A stretch of 64,000 bases of DNA from Sclerurus mexicanus (lineage: Eukaryota; Chordata; Aves; Passeriformes; Furnariidae), in the NCBI GenBank assembly GCA_013396755.1, contig VWZF01003200.1, positions 275,305 through 339,304 of the forward strand. Reading direction: 5' to 3'. This document shows positions 1 to 10,860 of the stretch, piece by piece. Under the pieces are notes generated by a model. It had not been told where the DNA came from. It was given only the letters and a program-made list of their open reading frames with translations, and made no database searches. The position numbers and the translations under genes were made by a program. How positions within the stretch are numbered: the first letter of the stretch is position 1; each line of letters begins with the position of its first letter.

Positions 1-984
1 TCCCAATGGTGTGTTACCAAATCTAAAATCCTCCAAACTTGTGTGAATGCTCTAATCTTTAAACTAAAGGTAGGCAGCACTACCTCCACATTTAGTACAG
101 AAATGCAGATCTGTCAGTCTGCATGTTGGATTTGTTCTTGGTATGCCAATCTGTTTTAGCCTCTTGATATGTAAGCTGCATCTTGCTTTGACATCTCAGG
201 AAGCATGCCAAGCAGTTTCTCCCCTCTGACAGTAAATAAGTTGTCACTTCAGTTGGTAGTGTAGTTGCTCTTCTTCCTCTGGGTATTAATAGCAAGGAAT
301 GCAGACAGAGGGTTGAGGAGTGCAAATGCAATCATTGCCAGAGTTGACTGGCCGGTATAAAGCTGTAAAAGTAGCTGGGAAGGTCAAAAAGATAAACTTC
401 TTTCCCTTTTCATTGATTCAATTTTGTGAGACTTTTTAGTTAGGTCAGTCTGTCATATGAAAAGCAGAACAGTTTTCATTGTCACATAGACAAGGCCCAA
501 GATAAGGAAGGCTGGGCCTCAGAGCTGACATAAAAGATAAAATACAAGCTGAGTTATTTAAGGAAAGGTTTTGAATTGGTTTAACATACAACTTAAGTGC
601 ACGTTTAATCACTTCCAAATGTCAGTTTTTACTCATCTCATAGAGAAGACTGAAAGGGTAGATCTGTGCTTAACAGAATAGCTATTTAGAATTAAAGAAT
701 AATTACTGTTCTGTAGAAATAACTGAAACCAGTGACTTCATAGTACTTAGCCATTTTTAGGCATCATTTGGATGATATCCAATAACTGACAATTAGAATG
801 AGAATTTTGAAATTCTATACCTCAGTTTAACACACAATCTATTTTAGCCACTGAAATCTTATTTTGAATATTGGCTGAAGGTGTTAAAGTTTTGGTAAGG
901 GAACTACAACGCATCTTCAGTAAAAAGAGACCAGGAGTTGCCTCATGAGAGACACAGTTCCATCTCTCTCCAGTGAATCCACTG

Positions 985-1668
985 TAAGCCACAGCTGAGC
1001 CCCTCAGTCAAGATGGCGGTATCTCTGTGAAAACATATTTAAGAAAGAACAAAACACAGCATGGACAAAGAAGAGGAGAAATGAGAAACAACCCTGTAAG
1101 TACCAAGGTCAGAGAAGAAAGATGAAAAAAATTGCTCCAGGAACTGGAGCAGAAACTTCCCTGGAGCTTATGGAGAAGATCACAGTGACATGTGTAGGTA
1201 TTTCCCTGCACTCTGTGGAAAGTACTCCCAATGGAAGAAGATAACCACACTGCAGACCATGGAGAACTCCATGCAAGAGGAGGTGATTATTTCCTGAAGG
1301 AATGTGGAATGTGAACAGTGTAGAACCCATGCTGAAGCAGATATATCTTGAAGGACTATACCCTGGGAAGAGTATCTATGCAGGAGCAGGGGAAAAGTGT
1401 GACAAGGAGGATGCAGCAGAGAGGAGCTGTTATGAATTGACCACAACCTCTCATTCCCCATCTCCCTGTGCTGTTCTTGCAAGGAGGCAGAGGATTTGGA
1501 AGTGTGAAGGGGTGCCAGGGAAGAAAAAGGAGAAAGTGTTGTTTTATTTTGTGGGGTTTTCCTTCCATCCAGAAGTCTATTTTTTGTGCTAATTAAAATA
1601 ATTTCCCCCAAGTCAAGTCTGGTTTGCCTGCAATGATAACTGATAATTGATCTCATGGTCTTTATCAC
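985..1668 (+). mobile_element. ERVL-type LTR, 5' piece of an LTR split by CR1
   Basis: The sequence reads like an avian ERVL-class LTR in plus orientation. It has a degenerate TATA region (AACATATTTAAGAAAG), a purine-rich middle with repeated GGAG/GCAG blocks, then GAATTGACCACAACC and CCCCAAGTCAAGTCTGGTTT, ending at TCTTTATC. It stops where a CR1 tail begins, and the rest resumes at about 2510. The left edge is not sharply defined. Family assignment is from memory of avian repeats. No retroviral coding sequence adjoins it. Confidence 0.7.
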
Positions 1669-2509
1669 AGAATGTTTTGGGGTGGACGAGATATTAAAGA
1701 TCATTAGTTACAATTCCTCTACCACAGGCAGGGACAGGTTTCACTAGGTGAGGCTTCTCAAAGCCCCATCTAACCTGGCCTTTTACGTTTCCAGGGATGG
1801 GGCATCTATAGCTTCTCTAGGTAAACTGTTTCAAGTTTCACACAGTGAAGAATTTCTTCCTAATATCTAATTCTGCTCTTTTAGTTTAAAGCCATTCCCC
1901 CTTATCCTATCACTATGTGACCCTTAAAAAGTCCCTCTCCAGCTTTCTTGTAGGCCACCGTTAGGTACTCAAAGTCTACTATAAGTCTGCTTGGAGTCCT
2001 CTCTTTCCTACGCTGAACAGCCTCAACTGTTTCAGCCTGTGAGGAGAGGTGCTCCAACTCCCTGATCATTTTTGTGACCCTCCTTTGGACTTGCTCCAAA
2101 AGGTCCATATCCTTCTTGTGCTGGGAAACCAGAGCTGGACACAGCACTCCAGGTGGAGTCTCAAAAGAGCACAGTAGAGGGGGAGAATCACCTCCCTTGA
2201 CCTACTGGCCCCACTTCTTTTAATGTATGCCAGGATAAGGTTAGGTTTCTGGAATGCAAGTGCACATCGCCAGATCATGGTTGGTTGACCTTTTCATCAG
2301 CCAGCAGCTCCAGCCCAGGCTGTTGCCCAACCCAGGTATAACACCTTGCATTTGGCCTTGTTGAACTTCATGAAGTTATCATGGGCCCACCTCTCAAGGT
2401 CCCTCTTGATGGCATCCCTTCCCTTCAGCATGTCAACAGCACTACACAGCCTGGTGTGACCAGTGAACTTACTGAAGGGTACACTCAATCTTACTTTCCA
2501 TGTCACTGA
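1669..2509 (-). mobile_element. CR1 LINE fragment inserted in an LTR
   Basis: Minus-strand CR1 with its 3' tail at the low-coordinate end (ACAGAATGTTTTGGGGTGG, read on the plus strand). On the minus strand it encodes the C-terminal part of CR1 reverse transcriptase in broken frames: MKFNKAKCKVLYLG, SRSREVILPLYCALLR, and a VQRRVTKMIRELEHLS block followed by the 3' end. It is 5'-truncated, as is usual for CR1. Both sides join halves of one LTR, so it is a clean insertion into that LTR, with no target duplication seen. Confidence 0.9.
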
Positions 2510-2607
2510 CCCAGGAGTTTTTTCATTTTTACTTTCTTTTCCTATTATGTTTACGAGGAGGACTGAAAAAACAGCTGGACGAGCAGCCAGCAGGTCAATC
2601 CAACACA
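2510..2607 (+). mobile_element. ERVL-type LTR, 3' piece of the split LTR
   Basis: It begins CCCAGGAGTTTTTTCATTTT and ends CAGGTCAATCCAACACA. This matches the expected continuation of the LTR that breaks off at 1668: a short stretch with a GAGGAGG block, a GAGCAGCCAGCAGG stretch and a terminal CA. Joining the two pieces restores one LTR about 0.78 kb long. Confidence 0.7.
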
Positions 2608-3290
2608 TTTAAGAAAAGTAAACCCCTTTAGTCTTTGAAAGACACCTTAGAATTATTTACCTAACCTCAAACAAAGAGAATCAAAAAATAAAGACTTAAG
2701 AATGATGAAGTTTGTCACTGAAGGCAGCAACAACTTGATAATCCTAAAGTCCTTTCAAATTAAGCTACTAGGAAATAACAAACAAAATTCTATAGTCAAA
2801 AAAATTGTCTTCTTATTAAATCCACTTTGTAGCAGACTTAGTGACCCAAACACTTATGATTTATACTTGTTTATAAAATAGATTTTTCATTAACAGGAAA
2901 ATTATTTCACTTGAGGCTTGTCTGAATCATCTCAGTTATATTTTGACATGAGGTTGCTCAGATGGCAAGATTTAGAAGTGATTAACACCTCAGTCATAAA
3001 AATGACCTTCAGGGTAAATGATCCTAACACATTATGTTTAATTACTTATGCCTTTTAAAATGTCATATTGAGCAGCTAAGTGAAAGTAATATTAGTGTTT
3101 TCATTAATATTTTTTAATATCAAACTCAGTGGAATATAGATATGTGTATATTTTTCTTATTTTATTCTTTACATAATTGTGTACTAACACATATTCAGAA
3201 TGCAACAGACTGGTCTGTATCAATGAAGATATAGCCATACTCGCTGATTATATTTCCTTATTTTGCTTTTAGTTTTAATTTGCTTATTAC

Positions 3291-3330
3291 ATTCCATTTA
3301 ATTTATAATTCCATTTAATTTATAATTCCA
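3291..3330. repeat. 17-bp tandem repeat
   Basis: Two exact copies of ATTCCATTTAATTTATA (3291-3307, 3308-3324) followed by ATTCCA. Confidence 0.95.
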
Positions 3331-4003
3331 CAAACAGTCATGAGAATTCCACTTCTTTACAGTTTATTTTCAGATTTTCTAAGAAATGTTTGGCTGTCAA
3401 GCCAAAACTAAATCTGTTTGATGTCCCCAGATTATGAACAAATTTCCTGTATTTATAGTAACATTTATGAAATCAAAGAGTTCTGGAACCATAGAAAAAA
3501 GCAGTACTTGATTAAGAGATATTTCAAAGGTTATCTTACTGTAAAAGAGGACCCTGGAAGCATGGTGTTTTCTTACTCAAAATATCTATCCTCTATGCAC
3601 ATTAAGTTTCATTTTTGGTACATTACAAAGCAAAATGTTTAAGGTTATTTGTCTCTTTACATTTGCAGGGAAAATTTAACAGTTCATGTTATAACCATTA
3701 AAATTCATTACTCCAGCCAACAAATGGCTGACTTTAGACAAATCAGGTTTTAGATTCAGTGACTCAGGGAGCATCTTCCATTTTATGTTTTCATATCTAA
3801 CAGTCAGGTACCACCAATGTACAAGCAATAAGCAGTAACAAATGTGATCTTGAGTAAAGAGCTATTCTACTTAGGACTTTCAGTCACTGATTTTTTCAGT
3901 TACTTAGACTTTCCTCATGTAGAAATGTGTTTGGAACAAGAACAATGACTGGAGAATTTGAGTGCAGAAAATTTTGTAGCTACCTGGTTACCTAGAGGCT
4001 ATA

Positions 4004-4717
4004 TGCTGTGCTTCTGTTAAGTTTCTGTATGTTTGTCATAGGTTTCTCTGAATAGTTTGTTTTTGGTTTTTTTTAATAGGAGGAAGATTGGCTTCTGTTG
4101 GGAGCCTCTGGAAGTTTCCCTCCATCCTATAGAGCAGAGCCAATGAGGGCCAGCTCCAAGGAAAACTTCCTGCTTTTGAACCTTTAAGTTACGCCCCTGC
4201 GTGAAAACATATTTAAGAAGTTGTTGGGCAGTTGGAAATTGGCAGCCATGGATTAACAACATCACAACACAGACATCAAGGTCAGTGCAGGAGGCAGAAA
4301 CAGGGGGAGGGACCCCACGGAGCAGGGAGAGGACTTAAAGCTATTATTCCCTGACTACATTGGTGATGACCATGGTGATTATGAGCTGTCCCCTCGAAGC
4401 CCATGGGAAACCCAACAACAACTGACTGTAAACCTTCCACTCCCTGTCCTCCACACCATCAGGGGAAGGAGTGGGACATGGACAAACCGAGGCAGGGTGG
4501 TGGAAAGGTGTTTCTAACCTGTGTTTATTTCTTATTTTTAGTTTTTAATTTGTTAGTAACAAATTTAAGCTTTATTCTAAGTTCTGCTTTGCCCATGGTA
4601 TTAATCAAAGCTCCTCTTTTGGTTATCTCTAGCCGTAAATTCCTAGCTGGTTTTGAAGAAAGGCCTTGAAACAGTTTTGCTGGACACCAGGCATTTGCCC
4701 AGGGTCAGACTACCACA
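4004..4717 (+). mobile_element. Solo ERVL-type LTR
   Basis: A second avian ERVL-like LTR in plus orientation. It starts TGCTGTGCTTCTG and has CCAATGAGG, then a degenerate TATA block AACATATTTAAG, shared with the LTR at 985. A GGGACAAACC-like stretch (GACATGGACAAACCGAGG), GTGTTTCTAACCTG and ATTAATCAAAGCTCC follow, and it ends CCCAGGGTCAGACTACCACA. No internal retroviral region is present on either side, so it looks solo. No clear target-site duplication was found, and the exact ends may be a few bases off. Confidence 0.65.
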
Positions 4718-6224
4718 ATGTTATACAAGCACTAAACAAAAAATAATTTTCTTGGTCTGCATCTTTTCAAATGAACTTTTAATGCTATCTCAAATAATTC
4801 ACTAATGTTTGCAATGCAGGACAAAACTTGTAAAAGGTAATGACCAAAAGAATACACCTGTGCTATCTGAACTATGATCTCCTTTTGTAAGAGTCTATGT
4901 GAGCTGCAGAGCAGTAGATTTTTATCTTTGCAGTGTGGACAAAAAGCTATATTTTAAGAGTTAATAAATTATTTTAATGTATTTTTTGTTAAGCACCTAC
5001 TTAAAATAAAATCATGAACAACGCAGAATAAATCCAAAATAACAAATTTATGGAGAACTTAATATTAAGAGATACCTCTAAAATTTTGCAATTAATGTAG
5101 CAGAGCAGACATCAGTGTCTAAAAACTGTCTTCTCTATGACAGTAATTACATGATAATCAGAAAAAAATTCAAAATGTCTGATGAATTAATTATTAATAA
5201 TTTTTAAATAACTTTCTAAATATGAGATACAAAATGAACATAACTTGGCCTAACCAATTTACTATATTGTAATTTGTTTCCATTCAATTTCATAAGTCTA
5301 TAATATTTTAATAGTCAATTATTAAAATTTTCACTGTACATTGAAATTTTTTTAAAATTCAACTGATCATTGAAAACAATTCTCACTGTCATGTATTTTT
5401 AAAGATGTCTGGTCTGTGAAAGAAAGGTTGTTCCTAAATTGATGAAATTACTGAAGATGAAAGTGGCATTACACCTATCTTTAAAAGAGTCAATTACTCT
5501 TGCTACACTATTTTAAATTCAGTACTGTAAACACTCAAATTTTGTAGTTTTATAGTATTTTCTTACACTAGTTGTAATTTCACAGTTTGGTACCTTCAAA
5601 CAGTATAATTACCTTTTATGTAAAAAAAAAAAATTGTTAAATTAAACATGGAAAATCAGTTATTAGCTATTTGAACTGTAATTTCTATAACAATTTTTAT
5701 AAAAAATTTCTATAAACAGTTTTCAAAACTATCAGAGAACTAATTTAAAATTCCATATGTTTACCAAGGAAACATACACTTGACATGTATGTTATTTGCT
5801 TCATAATCCAGAAAAGCAATGTCTGAAAAGACTTCACTTTGAAATCAGATTACTTTCACTCCCTTCTGGTTCTGCTAACACTGCAATATCATTTTAAAAC
5901 TTTAGATCAACTGTTACACTTTTTACTGCAGGAATTATTCTGGACCTAATCTAGCTGGTACATTGCTTAGTGGTTGTCCAAACACTGTCACTTTAAGGAG
6001 AGGGAAAAAAAAATTCTCTGGTTATAGTTAAGTGATGGGCAGTCTATCACTAATTTTTGAGTAATGTTTCAGTGTTTGATAGACACCTTGATATCACACT
6101 ACTCCTGTTAGTAAATAACTAACACTAAACAATAATCAACTAGTCTTGTAAATACCCTACAGAATTTGTACCAAAAAATAATTACACGTAATAGTAAACA
6201 ACTATTACAGCTAATTGAAGAAAA

Positions 6225-6300
6225 AAGAAAAAAAGCCACAAACATCCCCTTTCCCCCCCAAAAAAACCCCAAACCCAAAACCCCAACCCCTGTTGGTTAA
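6225..6300. repeat. A/C-rich low-complexity patch
   Basis: A runs interrupted by C runs (AAAAAACCCCAAACCC and similar). It superficially resembles telomere repeat, but no regular hexamer is present. Confidence 0.8.
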
Positions 6301-7542
6301 ATGTGTTAGCAAAAAGAACTAAAGTGAAACTACTTAGTCAATAATGAAGAGTCAAAAGCACACCTGCAGATTGCTTGTTTCTATCTGAATTAAAGTCGAA
6401 GCGCTTCAAGTGCAGGTGTCTTGTCTTTTATGAATATAATGGGGAATTCTTACAGAAACATGTACATAAATGTTCAGACAGCTGAACATCGATATAGTTA
6501 GAAGCTACATCTGCAGCCCCATTGCCTATTGAACAGAAGCCTCTGTGACACACAAGAAGTACTATTCAGAAGACAGGCCATCTGAACAAAATATTTCAGA
6601 TGGAGGAGGGGGAGGCTTTAAAAGTTTTAGGCAAGAAAATTATATAGATTTTTTTTTCATTTTTCTCTGAAATGTGAAGGATAACTTTGAAGAACAGTGC
6701 ACAAGTGATACATGGACTAAAGTTTGTGATGAGCGGAAAAAGAATATACAACTATATAGATTTACCCAAAACTCTACCAGTTTTTTGTTCTATGGAGGAT
6801 TGCATTCCTCTCAGTTCAGTGGATGAAAAATTGCATCCTTTCTTATCTTATAAATTATGTAGTAATCATCACAGGCTGGAATGAGTAGGAAACAACATTT
6901 TACGAAAGAATGCAGAAATTATACAACTTGAGGTAGCAACTATGTTTCTGCAGTCATATGATCTCATGTGTTTTTAGGTTGCTTAAGCTGAATCTGTCAA
7001 AACGCTGTATATGAGCTAGTTCTGCAGCACACAAAGCATTTAAATAAAATTCAGTGACATTTTAGGGACATTTTACTATATCTCTACCCATCAAATATTT
7101 TGTCCTTATTCTTTAAAAGTGTAAAGACAACAGTGTCAGTCCTACAGGTCAGCAAAGTCAGGGTGTTGCTATAGTTCTGTGCAAATTCAAATGACAAGGT
7201 GTTTGCAAAACACCTCTGTACCTATGGCAATAGTTTTTTTCTCGGCTGAATTTAAAAAAAAAAAGAACTGCATTGATTTTCTTTGTACTATACAACAGCT
7301 TTTAATGTGTTTCAGCTGAATGTATGGGTAAGGAAATTATAAATCAAGTCTTGATATAAATAAGCTTGAGCTACTTCACAAGAATTGTATCAAAGTTCTA
7401 TTTGAGTTCATATTGATTTATTCTCCAATAAGGAGATGATCCTGTTTACTCTTCCTTGATTTAGTTGAGGCCTTTTCTATAAAACTAAAACCATGTAAGA
7501 CCTGTGCAATAAGCTTCTTGATTGTGGTGGAGTGGATCATAC

Positions 7543-7688
7543 CTGTGAACCCAGGTAGACAGAAACACAGATAGCCTCCAAGCCTGTTGATGCAGCTTCC
7601 TCCGTGCAAACAAGGCAAAGTTTCACACTCGTTTACATCCATCTCACACAAAGACCCATAGTATCCAGGTGCACAGTTACAGATGAAT
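7543..7688 (-). CDS. EYS: EYS exon E (EGF-like domains)
   Basis: A 146-nt exon and the most 3' one in the window. AG from exon D plus A gives Arg, then FICNC APGYYGSLC ends one EGF. A further EGF follows (MDVNEC ETLPC LHGGSC INRLGGYLC FC LPGFTG) up to a phase-1 donor AG|GTATGA, so its sixth cysteine is in an exon beyond the left edge. The acceptor is TTCTGAAG|A after a pyrimidine-rich tract. MDVNEC is a good calcium-binding EGF start and CINRLGGYLCFC fits the Asn hydroxylation consensus. CLHGGSC fits O-fucosylation, but CETLPC has Thr where the O-glucose consensus needs Ser. The human counterpart has a more divergent C2-C4 segment, so the bird version looks closer to a standard EGF. Confidence 0.92.
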
Positions 7689-8316
7689 CTTCAGAAAAGG
7701 GAAAATCAGATAAGTCAAAAGAAGTAACAATGTGATCTATTCCAATATTTTGAAGCTATATGTATCTCCTGTGCAAACTCAAGTTGGTGTCCCAAATCCT
7801 CTTCCATATTAAAATAATGAACAGCCTTTACACATCTCCATCTCTCTGAAGTGAGCACAGTAATTTACTCTTTGTTAAATTAGTAGAAAAAATTCAGCGT
7901 GGGAATTTGAACTGAAGATGTAAGGAATGACTTAAGGGCTAGTGGTCTTCTGGCACAAGTAGAGTGCTGTTGAACAACCAACCAGTAAAAACTTTACTCT
8001 TGCATTCATTTAACATTTAGTAAACTTTTACATTAGAAAAGGTCATTGTTTGAAGCTGAAAAGAGATGGAGCAATCTAGCTCAAGATCAATTTTCTTCTA
8101 CTTCAGTCTTTAAAAAAAAAAAAAAAGAGAGGGTGACTTTTCCCCTTCTATCTTTCAGGTCACATAGGAAACAGAAAACTGAGTCAGTAGCATTTGTTTA
8201 CTTCACTTAAACACCAAATCCCTGTTATATGCTGAAGGTCCCATATAAACCCAAGGCAGCATGTAGAATTAACACAATAAAATCAGGAAATCACATTTTG
8301 TTTAGTAGTAACTAAC
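7689..8316 (-). other. EYS: EYS intron between exons D and E
   Basis: A 628-bp GT-AG intron, the shortest of the four. It holds a 14-base A run at about 8111-8124 and otherwise AT-rich unique-looking sequence. No repeat, RNA gene or extra exon was recognised. Confidence 0.85.
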
Positions 8317-8424
8317 CTGTTTATGAGATCCAGGCAAGTTCCATTGTTTTTGCAGGGTCTTGATAAGCATTCATTAATCTCCACTTCACACAGGGTTCCA
8401 GTAAAGCCGTGTTGGCAGGAGCAC
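8317..8424 (-). CDS. EYS: EYS exon D (EGF-like domain)
   Basis: A 108-nt exon, phase 2 at both ends, so skipping it would keep the frame. AG from exon C plus G gives Arg, then CSC QHGFTGTLC completes one EGF and VEINEC LSRPC KNNGTC LDLINR begins the next. Acceptor is TTCTAG|G and donor AG|GTTAGT, a slightly weaker donor because of T at +3. It matches the human EYS segment with the same EINEC / PCKNNGTC / DLxNR pattern. CLSRPC fits O-glucosylation, CKNNGTC fits O-fucosylation, NGT is an N-glycosylation sequon, and CLDLINRFICNC across the junction with exon E fits the Asp hydroxylation consensus. The intron to exon E is only 628 bp. Confidence 0.93.
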
Positions 8425-10245
8425 CTAGAAAAGAGGATGTCAGTGTATTACTTTTTAGTTCCTTCTAAAGATTCCAGAAAAAACATAGCAGATATTGAGG
8501 GGTATGAAATAGGTGGTACCAAAATCATGTTTGTCTTTTTCTGGTCATTACAAAGGGCTGTACTTCAACAAGCTTCACAAGTACAGTGACTACAGCCCAC
8601 TGATTAAGACTTTTGTTATTATTAGCTGAAGGCCACAGGCTTTCTGCTGACTTCACTGTGCAAAGCCTTACTTGGTTTGCAACTGGCCTTGGCCTGAGCT
8701 GGTTTTCACTTGTTTTGACACCTGCCCAGGAGCCAGCTAACTGATGCCTCTTGTGTTATAGCTTCAGGTCTGCAAATAGCACCTGTGGTGAGGGTGTGAG
8801 ACACTGAGATCATCACGGTGTTACAAATAATAGCCTTTTGTATCCCACACCTGAAGGATGGGATGTCACCTTGAGAAGTGGGTTCATGGGAATCTCCTGA
8901 ACAAGTCCAAGGTGTTGCACTGGGGTTAGGGCAACACGTGGTATGAATATAGGCTGGGGGATGAACAGATTGGAGAGCAGCCCTGCTGAGAGGGACTTGG
9001 GTGTGCTAGAGGATGAGAGACTTGACATGAGTTGGCATTGTCAACTTGCAGTCCAGAAAGCCAATTGTGTCCTGGGCTGCATCAAAAGCAGCATGTCCAG
9101 CAGGTTGAGGGAAGAGATTCTGCTCCTCTACTCTGGTGGGACCCCACCTACAGTGCTGAATTCAGGTCTGGGGTCCTCAGCAGAGGAAGGACATCAACCT
9201 GTTGGAGTAAGTTCAGACAAAACAACCAAGAATGATTAGAGGGTTGGAACACCTCTTCTACAAGGAAAGGTGGACACAGTTGGAATTGTTCAGCCTGGAA
9301 AAGAAAAGGGTTAGGGGTCACCTAATTACAGCCTTCCAGTACCTGAAGGGAGCCTATAAAAAAGATGGAGAGGGGCTTTTTATAAGAGCACACAGTGACA
9401 GGACAAGAAGAAATGGATTCAAGCTAGAAGAAAGTAGATTTAGATTAGATATTAGGAAGTTCTTTACTGTGAAGGTGGTGAGTCACTGGGACAGTTAGCC
9501 CAGAGAAGTTGTGGCTGCACCATCCCTGTCAGTGTTCAAGGCCAAGTTAGATGGAGTTCTGAGCAACCTGGTCTAGAGAAAGGAGTCCCTTCTAATGGCA
9601 GAGTGATTAGAACTAGATGACCTTTAAGGTCCCTTCCAACCAAAACCATTCTATGATTCTACATGAGCTGAGAAAACTGGTGAACTGTGTAAAGAAAGTA
9701 GATTTTGATAAGAAAATATACAAAAAGGGCTCCAAGCAGGCCTGAGACTGAAGTTGAGAAAACCACCATCTCTCCCCCTGAAAAAGACTTCCAGATGCCG
9801 CCAACTTACAGAAACATTGTTGGTTCTTATTGAGGAAAATGAAAATCACTGATTGCAGGACCCAGACAGACATTGTGAGGGTAATCACAACAAATGATAT
9901 AAGAGTTACAAAATTACAAGATTTCTTATATAACTACATCATTTATGAAGCTTTTCTATTAATTTCAACTCAGATTATCTGTGTTATTGTAACTGGACTC
10001 ACAACAACTGCTTGCTGGGTTTTTTATTAGATTCTTAAGATTGTAATTAGCCTTACAACAGATTCTTGGGCTCACATGTATGATGCACATGTATGACTGG
10101 TCACAAGAAGATTTAGACTGTAATGTAATTATCAAACACATCAAAGGTCAGCAAACAGTAGACAGGCAGAGTACCAAAGGAATAGTTAGATGATAAACAT
10201 CCATCTATCATACTACATATCTGTCATTCAAATAATTTTCCTCAC
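8425..10245 (-). other. EYS: EYS intron between exons C and D
   Basis: A 1,821-bp GT-AG intron. About 0.8 kb is a plus-strand CR1 copy (about 8845-9660), antisense to EYS. The 8590-8810 stretch is richer in GC than the surroundings and may be an older repeat that I cannot name. The part after 9660 is AT-rich and shows no recognisable feature. Confidence 0.85.
8845..9660 (+). mobile_element. CR1 LINE 3' fragment
   Basis: Plus-strand CR1, antisense to EYS. It encodes the C-terminal part of the CR1 reverse transcriptase protein in several frames: PAERDLGVLEDERLDMSW, NCVLGCIKSS, MIRGLEHLFY, FSLEKKRVRGHLITAFQYL and RFRLDIRKFF. A 3' UTR ends in CCATTCTATGATTCTA. The 5' end is truncated. The coding part is broken by frameshifts and stops, so it cannot make a working enzyme. 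It occupies nearly half of the intron between exons C and D. Confidence 0.92.
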
Positions 10246-10342
10246 CTGTAGTGGTTGATCCCATCCACACAGAGTCCTTCATTTTGGCATGGATGGGAGA
10301 TACATTCATCACTGTTAACTTCACAGTAAGCACCCTCAAACC
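10246..10342 (-). CDS. EYS: EYS exon C (EGF-like domain)
   Basis: A 97-nt exon from acceptor TTTCAG|GG to donor AG|GTGAGG, entering in phase 1 and leaving in phase 2. The single G left by exon B plus GG restores Gly, giving GFEGAYC, the last cysteine of the domain begun in exon B. It then encodes cysteines 1-3 of the next EGF: NSDEC ISHPC QNEGLC VDGINHYR. The FEG block lines up with the equivalent junction in human EYS. CVDGINHYRC fits the Asp/Asn hydroxylation consensus and CISHPC the O-glucose consensus. CQNEGLC lacks the Ser/Thr needed for O-fucose, unlike the other EGF domains with a visible C2-C3 segment here. The exon is short enough to be missed by a search based on long ORFs. Confidence 0.92.
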
Positions 10343-10459
10343 CTGAAATACAGATTACATTAAGTGTGAAAGAATGAACTCTACTACATGATGTGAATAT
10401 AAGGATCACAGTTTCTCTTGGAAGTTTGGCTGTCTGAGCCCAGGAAGAACTTATACAAT

Positions 10460-10860
10460 GCACATGGCAGGCCTGAGAAACCTCAGCTGCACTTGAAGCT
10501 GTTCATCAGCAGTGACCACCTCTTCTCAAGCTGAGGCACTTCACCCTTGGTGTCTGACTGACCTGCATTTCAGCCATGTGAATGCCTAGCCATGTAGCTG
10601 CTTACCTGGATGCTGACTTCAATCTTCAGACTAGCTTCCTGGCTTGGCCTTGGATCTGCCCCACTCCCTGGAGCCTTGATTGGTGATCTGGCATACTGTG
10701 CTGATCCTGGACACAGCCATGGGCCCTGCCCTGTCCTCCTCACTCAAATACTGTTGGACAGCAAGGTCCTTGCCCTGTTGGCCTTGGAATCCTGGTTTAC
10801 CTTTGCTTCTGGAGCAGTCAGCCCTCACTGCTCACTGACTCTAAGATCAGGGTAACAAGT
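10460..10860. other. GC-richer block of unknown origin in EYS intron
   Basis: This stretch is clearly richer in G and C than the flanks and full of CTTGG, CCTGG and CCTTG words. A plus-strand ORF (10610-10855) and a shorter minus-strand ORF overlap here, and neither resembles a known protein. It may be an old LTR or another interspersed repeat. Confidence 0.35.

Larger units (their letters stand above)
1..7542 (-). other. EYS: EYS intron downstream of exon E (partial)
   Basis: Sequence 3' of the exon E donor in the direction of transcription. It holds a split LTR with an inserted CR1 (about 985-2607), a second LTR (about 4004-4717), a 17-bp tandem repeat at 3291 and an A/C-rich low-complexity patch at about 6225-6300. 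The intervals 1-980, 2.6-4.0 and 4.7-7.5 kb are AT-rich with no gene or repeat that I can support. No further EGF exon was seen. Confidence 0.65.

Noticed and set aside
1180..1704. Minus-strand ORF of 174 codons, the longest in the window
   Set aside because: It is antisense to the LTR, low-complexity Ser/His/Leu-rich, has no family features and runs into the CR1 tail.
6250..6300. Interstitial telomere repeat
   Set aside because: C runs are separated by A runs of varying length, with no regular CCCTAA unit.
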